DNA of 64,000 nt. Origin: Lysobacteraceae bacterium. GTDB taxonomy: Bacteria > Pseudomonadota > Gammaproteobacteria > Nevskiales > Nevskiaceae. The stretch spans positions 1 to 64,000 of the forward strand of contig PNMW01000059.1 in assembly GCA_013823855.1 (NCBI GenBank), written 5' to 3'. Made by a program: the position numbers and the translations under genes. Positions 58,078 to 64,000 of the stretch are shown piece after piece; position 1 is the first letter of the stretch; each line of letters starts with the position of its first letter. A model generated the notes under the pieces. The model did no database searches. It was given only the letters and a program-made list of their open reading frames with translations, and was not told the origin of the DNA.

Positions 58078-58917
58078 TCAGACCTGCACGACATCGCCGA
58101 GCTGTTCGAGCGTCGCCGGCAGCACCTCGCCGCAAGGCGCCTCGATCTTCAGCGGCGCCAGCGGATCGGCGCGGCTGCGGCCCTGGGTCAGCACCGCGAT
58201 CGGCAGGCCCTGCTGCTGCGCGGCGACCGCGAAACGGTAGCCGGAATAGACCATCAGCGACGAGCCGACCACCAGCAGGCCATCCGACGCGGCGAGTGCG
58301 GCAAACGTCGCGTCGACCCGCTCGCGCGGCACGTTCTCGCCGAAGAACACGACATCCGGCTTCAGCAGGCCACCGCAGTGCGTGCACGCCGGCACCACGA
58401 AGCCGCTGAAGTCGACGTGCTCCAGATCGGCATCGCCGTCGGGCAGCGCCTCGGCCTTGCGGTGGGTCCAGTCCGGATTGGCCTCATGCAGGCGGGACTG
58501 GAACCGGCTGCGCGGCGTGCGCGCGCCGCAGGCCAGGCAGACCAGCACGTCGAGCCGGCCATGCAGGTCGATCACCCCGGTGCTGCCGGCGGCCTGGTGC
58601 AGGCCGTCGACGTTCTGGGTCACCAGCCGGGTGACGCGGCCGGCGTCCTGCAGCCGCGCCAGCGCCCGGTGCGCCGCGTTCGGCTGCGCGGTTGCCAGCA
58701 GCGGCCAACCGATCATGCTGCGCGCCCAGTAGCGGGCCCGCTGCAGCGGATCGCCCCGGAAGACCTGGCCGGTGATCGGCGGCCGGCGTTTCCACTGGCC
58801 GTCGGCGTCGCGGTAGTCCGGAATGCCGCTTCCGGTCGACACCCCGGCGCCGGTCAGCACCAGCAGCTTCGGGTGGGCGCGCAGGAAGCCGGCGAGGGTG
58901 GTCGCCGGGTCAGTCAT
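58078..58917 (-). CDS. Sir2-family NAD-dependent deacetylase
   Basis: LLVLTGAGVSTGSGIPDYRD ... VTQNVDGLHQAAGS ... CxxC pairs ... LKPDVVFFGENVP. Confidence 0.95.
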   Translation of the reverse strand: MTDPATTLAGFLRAHPKLLVLTGAGVSTGSGIPDYRDADGQWKRRPPITGQVFRGDPLQRARYWARSMIGWPLLATAQPNAAHRALARLQDAGRVTRLVTQNVDGLHQAAGSTGVIDLHGRLDVLVCLACGARTPRSRFQSRLHEANPDWTHRKAEALPDGDADLEHVDFSGFVVPACTHCGGLLKPDVVFFGENVPRERVDATFAALAASDGLLVVGSSLMVYSGYRFAVAAQQQGLPIAVLTQGRSRADPLAPLKIEAPCGEVLPATLEQLGDVVQV

Positions 58918-59071
58918 CGACCGGAAGGCCCAGCTGCCGCGCCTGCTTCTGCCAGCGCTGCAGCTCGCGCAGGTAGATGCGCAGCTCGCAGTCGGCGCAG
59001 CCGCCGCCGCAGCAGTCGTAATCGACCGGGGCTTGCGGCTTCGGCGGCAGGGCGGAGGGCGCGGATTCCAT
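58910..59071 (-). CDS. Oxidoreductase-like domain small protein
   Basis: MESAPSALPPKPQAPVDYDCCGGGCADCELRIYLRELQRWQ. Confidence 0.75.
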   Translation of the reverse strand: MESAPSALPPKPQAPVDYDCCGGGCADCELRIYLRELQRWQKQARQLGLPVDD

Positions 59072-59167
59072 GGCCGAAAGGATAGCGGCTCGCGACTGCC
59101 GATCGGCGATCGCCTGTGCCAAGCTTGCGAACGAGTGTTTACCTGAACCGAACCAAGGACAACCACG

Positions 59168-60202
59168 ATGGCCGAGAAGAAGACGGGACTGGCGGCAGCA
59201 CTGTTCGACGCCCACGTCGAATACGTGATCGACGAGCTGACCGGACCGGGGCTCAGCACGCTGATCGACGAGGAAGTCGAGGCGGCGCTGGTCATGGCCG
59301 GCAAGCTGAGCCTGGGCGCCGTTGTCAGCCGCAAGCAGATCAAGGACACCGCCCGGATCTTTGCCGCCAAGATCGAGTTCGGGCCCGGACTGCCGGAGAT
59401 GGTCGGCGACATTGCCCGCAAGCTGTTCGCCCACGCCATCCATGACCAGACCGACGTCGGCACCCTGCTGACCGACCAGCACTTCGAGGACTTCACCAGC
59501 CAGGCGCTGGAACTCGAGACGCTGCGCGAGAAGATCATCCGCGGCGTGGTCACCAGCCCGCTGTACAACGATTTCGCGTCGGACCTGCTGTACAGCGGCA
59601 TCACCGGCTATCTGGCGCAGAGCAATGTCACCAAGAACATTCCCGGTGCCAGCTCGATGCTCAAGCTCGGCCGGGCGGCGCTGAGCGTTGCCAAGCCGAC
59701 GCTCGAAGCCTCGCTCGAAGAGAGCCTGCGCAAGTACATCGCCAAGGCCGTGCAGGCCTCCACCGCGCGCAGTGCCGAGTTCCTGATCAACCACGCCGAT
59801 GCCGAGGCGCTGAAGGAACTGGCGCTCGACACCTGGGACCGGATCAAGGTGCAGCCGATCGGCGCGCTGCGCGAGGACATCGAGGCGCGCAATGTCGAGG
59901 AGCTGTTCGTCACCGGCTTCGAGGCCTGGCGGCACCTGCGCCAGCAGGACTGGTACGCGGTGATCATCGACGCCGGCATCGACGGCTTCTTCGACAAGTA
60001 CGAGGAGGTCAGCCTGGCGGCGCTGCTCGAGGACCTCGGCGTCACCCGCGGCCACATCATCGACGAGGCCCATCGCTACGCGCCGAGCGTGATCAAGGTG
60101 CTGAAGAAGAAAAAGCTGCTGGAGCCGATCGTCCGCCGCCGGCTGGCCGGCTTCTACAGCTCGCCGGCGCTGAAGGCGGTGCTCGACAGGGCCGCTGGCT
60201 GA
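59168..60202 (+). CDS. Conserved hypothetical protein
   Basis: Long intact 344-aa ORF, MAEKKTGLAAALFDAHVEYVIDELTGPGL. Confidence 0.8.
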   Translation: MAEKKTGLAAALFDAHVEYVIDELTGPGLSTLIDEEVEAALVMAGKLSLGAVVSRKQIKDTARIFAAKIEFGPGLPEMVGDIARKLFAHAIHDQTDVGTLLTDQHFEDFTSQALELETLREKIIRGVVTSPLYNDFASDLLYSGITGYLAQSNVTKNIPGASSMLKLGRAALSVAKPTLEASLEESLRKYIAKAVQASTARSAEFLINHADAEALKELALDTWDRIKVQPIGALREDIEARNVEELFVTGFEAWRHLRQQDWYAVIIDAGIDGFFDKYEEVSLAALLEDLGVTRGHIIDEAHRYAPSVIKVLKKKKLLEPIVRRRLAGFYSSPALKAVLDRAAG

Positions 60203-60293
60203 TCTCGGCACCGGTCCGGGCTTCGAGGCCGGGATGGCGGCGACCCTGCCGGCCTCGCTACCATCGCGGTCAGACCCTCCCGCCAGCCCCGCC

Positions 60294-60968
60294 ATGTCGA
60301 GCGCGCCCGATCCGGCCGAACCGACGCCCGCCGCCGTTCCCGCCGTCGCAGCGCCGGTGGCGGCGCGGCTGCGGCTGATCGAGCGCCACGGCTGGCAGCG
60401 CGCGGTGTTCGAGGTGGCACTGCTGATCGCGTCGGCGATGCTGGCGCTGGCGGTCAACGACTGGACCGAGGAGCGCGAACGGACCCGGCTGGCGCAGCGC
60501 GTGCTGCTGGAGCTGAAGCTGGAAGTCGAGCAGAACCAGCAGGCGATCGTCGAGGCGCTGCCGTACCACGAGAAGATGTACGACGGCTTCCGGGCGTCCC
60601 GGCAGGCGCTGAACAAGGGCGAGGCCTGGGAGTACCCGGCGGCGTTCGACGGCCTCAACCAGATCCTGTTCCAGCGCGCGGCCTACGATTCCGCGCTGCT
60701 CAGCCAGACCCTGCCGCATCTGGAATCACGGACCTTGTCGGCGATCTCGGCGCTGTACACCCAGCAGGAGGAATACACGCAGAACCTGCGGATGTTCGCG
60801 GCCGCCACCTTGCAGACCGACGACAAGGACAGCCGCCGCGACCTGCGGCTGACCGAGAACTGCTTCAAGCAGATGGCGTCCAGCGAGCGGCGCCTGATCA
60901 CGCTGCTCGACAAGGCGAAGGCCGCCATCGGCGCCGAACTGGGCGAGACCCCGGCCGTGAGGCCTTAG
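60294..60968 (+). CDS. Hypothetical protein with one TM segment
   Basis: VFEVALLIASAMLALAVNDWTEERERTRLAQRVLLELKLEVEQNQQAI. Confidence 0.75.
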   Translation: MSSAPDPAEPTPAAVPAVAAPVAARLRLIERHGWQRAVFEVALLIASAMLALAVNDWTEERERTRLAQRVLLELKLEVEQNQQAIVEALPYHEKMYDGFRASRQALNKGEAWEYPAAFDGLNQILFQRAAYDSALLSQTLPHLESRTLSAISALYTQQEEYTQNLRMFAAATLQTDDKDSRRDLRLTENCFKQMASSERRLITLLDKAKAAIGAELGETPAVRP

Positions 60969-62734
60969 TGCTGCGCCGCGATCCAGCGGTCGATCTTCGT
61001 CGCCAGCACGTCCAGCGGCACGGAGCCGTCCTTCAGCACTTCGCCGTGGAAGGCCTGGATGTCGAAGCGACTGCCGAGCGCGGCCTCGGCCCGATGGCGC
61101 AGTTCGAGGATCTTCAGCTCGCCGATCTTGTAGGCCAGCGCCTGCCCGGGAATCGCCATGTAGCGCTCGGTTTCCGAGATCGACTGGGTCAGGCCCTGCG
61201 CCGAGTTGGCGAGCATGTAGTCGATGACCTGCTGGCGGGTCCAGCCCTTCGAATGCAGCCCGGTGTCGACGACCAGCCGGATCGCGCGGAACAGTTCGGC
61301 CTGCAGCCGACCGAAGTACGGGTAGGGATCGCGATAGACGCCGAGTTCCTTGCCCAGTGACTCGGCGTAGAGGCCCCAGCCCTCGATGTAGGCGGTGAAA
61401 CTGCCGAAGCGGCGGAACGCCGGCACGCCGACGAGTTCCTGCTGGATGCCGATCTGGAAGTGATGGCCAGGAATCGCCTCGTGCAGGAACAGCGATTCCG
61501 CGGCCCAGGTCTTGCGCGACGGCAGATCGTAGGTGTTCAGGTAGAAGATGCCGGGCCGCGAGCCGTCCTCGCTCGGCCGCTGGTAGCTGCCGCCGGCGGC
61601 GCTCTGGGCCCGGAACGCCTCGACCGGCCGGATCTCGAAGCCGGCCTTCGGACGCACCGCGAACAGCCGGCTGGCGCCGCGATCGACGACCGCCGACAGA
61701 TCGTTGTAGGCCTGCAGCGCCGCGGCCTCGCTGGGATAGGTGAAACGCGGATCGTCGGATACGAACGAGAAGAACGCCGGCAGATCGCCGCTGAAGCCGA
61801 CCTGCTGCATCACGCCGCGCATCTCGGCATGGATGCGCGCCACTTCCTTGAGGCCGATGTCGTGGATGTCCGCAGGGGTCAGCGCCGTGGTGGTGATCGC
61901 CCGCACCTTCGAGGCATACCAGGCGGCGCCGTCCGGTAGTGCCGCGAGGCCGGCGCTCTTGCGGCAGACCGGCAGATAGTCGTCGCGGATGTAGTCGCGC
62001 AGCCGCACATAGGCCGGCAGCACGGCGCCGGCGATCAGCGTCCGGTAATCGGCGGTCAGGCGGCTGCGGTCGGCGTCGCTGAAGTCGCTCGGGAACGCGG
62101 TGACCGGCTTCCAGAACAGGCTGTCCTCGGGCTTGGCCACCGCCAGCGCATCGAGCTGCGACAGCACCTTGGTCATCAGCACGTCGGGCTGGACCACCCC
62201 TTTCGCGGCGCCCTCGCGCAGGTTGGCGATCGCCTGATCGAACAGCACCGGGATCTGCGCGGCGCGCGTCGCCCAGCGCTGGTAGTCGGCAACGGTCTTG
62301 AACGGCTGCGCGCCGGTGCCGGTGCCGAGCTGGGCCAGCTGCGCGGCCAGGTTGTAGAACTGGTTGATCGGGAGCAGGTGTTCAGGAAAGCGTGCCGCCT
62401 CGATCGAACGCTCCAGCTGCCGGCGCAGGATGTCGAGACTCAGTGCGTCGTCCGCGGTCAGCGCGGCCGGGCTGATCGCCTTGACCTCGGCCAGCCAGCG
62501 CGCATCGAACGCGGCTTCCCGGGCGCGGTAGTCGGCGGACAGCAGGTTCGGCAGCCGGTCGTTGTAGCGACCGTCGCCGATGTAGGTGGCGCGCAGCGGG
62601 TCGAGTTCCAGCGCTTCGTCCCAGTAGCGCGCGAACATCGGTGCCAGATCGAGCGGCACGGCGGCCGTTTGCGGTGTCGGCGCGCTGCAGGCGGCGGACA
62701 GCAAGGCGCAAGCGATGACGAGATGACGGAACAT
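60965..62734 (-). CDS. DUF885 family lipoprotein
   Basis: Lipobox ALLSAACSAP; ESLFLHEAIPGHHFQIGIQQEL and FTAYIEGWGLYAESLG motifs. Confidence 0.92.
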   Translation of the reverse strand: MFRHLVIACALLSAACSAPTPQTAAVPLDLAPMFARYWDEALELDPLRATYIGDGRYNDRLPNLLSADYRAREAAFDARWLAEVKAISPAALTADDALSLDILRRQLERSIEAARFPEHLLPINQFYNLAAQLAQLGTGTGAQPFKTVADYQRWATRAAQIPVLFDQAIANLREGAAKGVVQPDVLMTKVLSQLDALAVAKPEDSLFWKPVTAFPSDFSDADRSRLTADYRTLIAGAVLPAYVRLRDYIRDDYLPVCRKSAGLAALPDGAAWYASKVRAITTTALTPADIHDIGLKEVARIHAEMRGVMQQVGFSGDLPAFFSFVSDDPRFTYPSEAAALQAYNDLSAVVDRGASRLFAVRPKAGFEIRPVEAFRAQSAAGGSYQRPSEDGSRPGIFYLNTYDLPSRKTWAAESLFLHEAIPGHHFQIGIQQELVGVPAFRRFGSFTAYIEGWGLYAESLGKELGVYRDPYPYFGRLQAELFRAIRLVVDTGLHSKGWTRQQVIDYMLANSAQGLTQSISETERYMAIPGQALAYKIGELKILELRHRAEAALGSRFDIQAFHGEVLKDGSVPLDVLATKIDRWIAAQH

Positions 62735-62943
62735 CGGGCACTCCGGATCAGGATCTGGTGTCAACAATGCCGCAGTTGCCGGGCCGGCAGGAATGCCGGT
62801 CTTCAGATTCCGTTCAGCCAGCCCGGTGCATTGTCCGTCCGCCTCGTCGCCGGCCCTGCCGGCCGCGAGGCCGTTGACGATCGCGGCATGCTCCCGCCTG
62901 CCGGATCGCCATCGCCAACCAATAAGAATGGAGAGACATCCCC

Positions 62944-63483
62944 GTGAAACTCGCAACGACCGTTCGTACCACTTCGATTGCCCTGGCCCTGGCCAGCCTG
63001 TCCGGCATCGCCTCGGCGGCCAACTACAACTACGTCGAAGGCGGCTTCCTGTACCGCGACACCTATGGCAACGACGATGCCGGCTTCCGCGTCGGCGGCT
63101 CGGTGGCGCTGGCCGCCCCGCTGGCCGCGTACGGCGAGTTCAGCAGCAACGATCGCCTCGACCAGTTCAGCGCCGGTGCCGTGTTCCATCAGCCGATCAA
63201 TTCGGAACTCGACTGGTTCGCCGGCGGTGGCCTGGAATACGTCGATGTCGGCCCGCAGGACGACCTCGGCTTCGGTCTGCGCGGCGGTCTGCGCTGGACG
63301 CCGCTGAAGGCGTTTGAAGTGACGCCGGAACTGCGCTACTTCGATGCCGTCGGCGATGGCCGCGTGTCGTTCCGGGTCGGTGGCGTCTACGCCTTCTCGC
63401 CGCCGTTCGCGCTGACCGCAGCGGTGCAGGGCGGCGACGACGATCGCGTCGAAGTCGGCGTGCGCTGGAACTTCGGCACCTGA
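62944..63483 (+). CDS. Outer-membrane beta-barrel-like protein
   Basis: Signal peptide ALALASLSGIASA; alternating beta-strand pattern ending VGVRWNFGT. GTG start. Confidence 0.75.
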   Translation: MKLATTVRTTSIALALASLSGIASAANYNYVEGGFLYRDTYGNDDAGFRVGGSVALAAPLAAYGEFSSNDRLDQFSAGAVFHQPINSELDWFAGGGLEYVDVGPQDDLGFGLRGGLRWTPLKAFEVTPELRYFDAVGDGRVSFRVGGVYAFSPPFALTAAVQGGDDDRVEVGVRWNFGT

Positions 63484-63505
63484 GGCCGAGGCTCGACCGC
63501 TTCCC

Positions 63506-63531
63506 GAAAAGGCCGCGCAAGCGGCCTTTTC
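63506..63531 (+). terminator. Rho-independent terminator
   Basis: gaaaaggccgcgcaagcggccttttc. Confidence 0.75.
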
Positions 63532-63633
63532 GCTGTCCGGGGGCTGACCCGCAGCTGGCGAACGGCCGCTTTTCGGTATTCTCGCGGCACCCTCGATCGT
63601 CACGCGCCAGACACGCATCCCCGGAGACTGCCG

Positions 63634-64000
63634 ATGAGCTTCGCCTTGTCCGTACTCGATCTGGTGCCCAACTGCACCGGCTCGAATCCTGCCGAAGCGC
63701 TGCGCCGCACGGTCGATCTGGCCCGGCTGGCCGAGCGGCTCGGCTACAGCCGCTACTGGTTCGCCGAGCATCACGCGCTGGCCAGCGTCGCCAGCAGCGC
63801 GCCGGAAATCCTGATCGGCCACATCGCTTCGGCGACCCGCTCGATCCGGGTCGGCTCCGGCGGCATGATGCTGCCGAACCACATCCCGTACCGGATGGCG
63901 GAGATTTTCCGCACGCTGGAGGCGCTGCATCCGGGCCGCATCGACCTCGGCATCGGCCGGGCGCCGGGCACCAATGGTGCGGCGACGCGGGCGCTGCGGG
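63634..64000 (+). CDS. LLM class flavin-dependent oxidoreductase (truncated by window end)
   Basis: My own translation: MSFALSVLDLVPNCTGSNPAEALRRTVDLARLAERLGYSRYWFAEHHALASVASSAPEILIGHIA...; open at the window edge. Confidence 0.9.
   Translation, partial: MSFALSVLDLVPNCTGSNPAEALRRTVDLARLAERLGYSRYWFAEHHALASVASSAPEILIGHIASATRSIRVGSGGMMLPNHIPYRMAEIFRTLEALHPGRIDLGIGRAPGTNGAATRALR

Noticed and set aside
1-64000. tRNA/rRNA genes or an integrase marking the island
   Set aside because: No cloverleaf, rRNA segment or tyrosine/serine recombinase recognised by eye; a tRNAscan run would be decisive.

Overview
GC-rich proteobacterial window, probably gammaproteobacterial. Two parts are visible. (1) About 0-30 kb is an accessory, defence-rich island. 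It holds a Type I restriction-modification operon with an extra half-HsdS and a RhuM gene, and a divergent 3-gene CBASS (HNH-SAVED effector, CD-NTase, standalone E2-like protein). It also holds a wHTH/basic protein, a minus-strand nuclease cluster (ScoMcrA-head/DUF3883; methyltransferase-HNH fusion; SNase-like), umuDC, a DUF4365 protein, a 1009-aa RelA/SpoT-domain protein, a umuC remnant, an IS30 element, and two redox/stress operons with divergent AraC(GlxA)- and MerR-type regulators. (2) About 30-64 kb looks like ordinary chromosome: glmS, an SSS symporter, redoxin and DsbD-like genes, an M36 peptidase, dusB, csp, a desaturase, pqiABC, a sir2-like gene and others. The most informative non-coding signal is at 29905-29972. 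Three TnsB-like ~20-bp repeats, ending in a terminal TGT/ACA, sit about 20 bp downstream of the glmS stop codon. This looks like a Tn7-like right end in attTn7, so the island may be Tn7-like cargo even though no tns genes are visible. The best candidates for undescribed biology are the long RelA/SpoT-domain protein (possibly with its DUF4365 neighbour) and the SNase / MTase-HNH / DUF3883 cluster. All family calls are by eye from the sequence and supplied translations; no searches were run.
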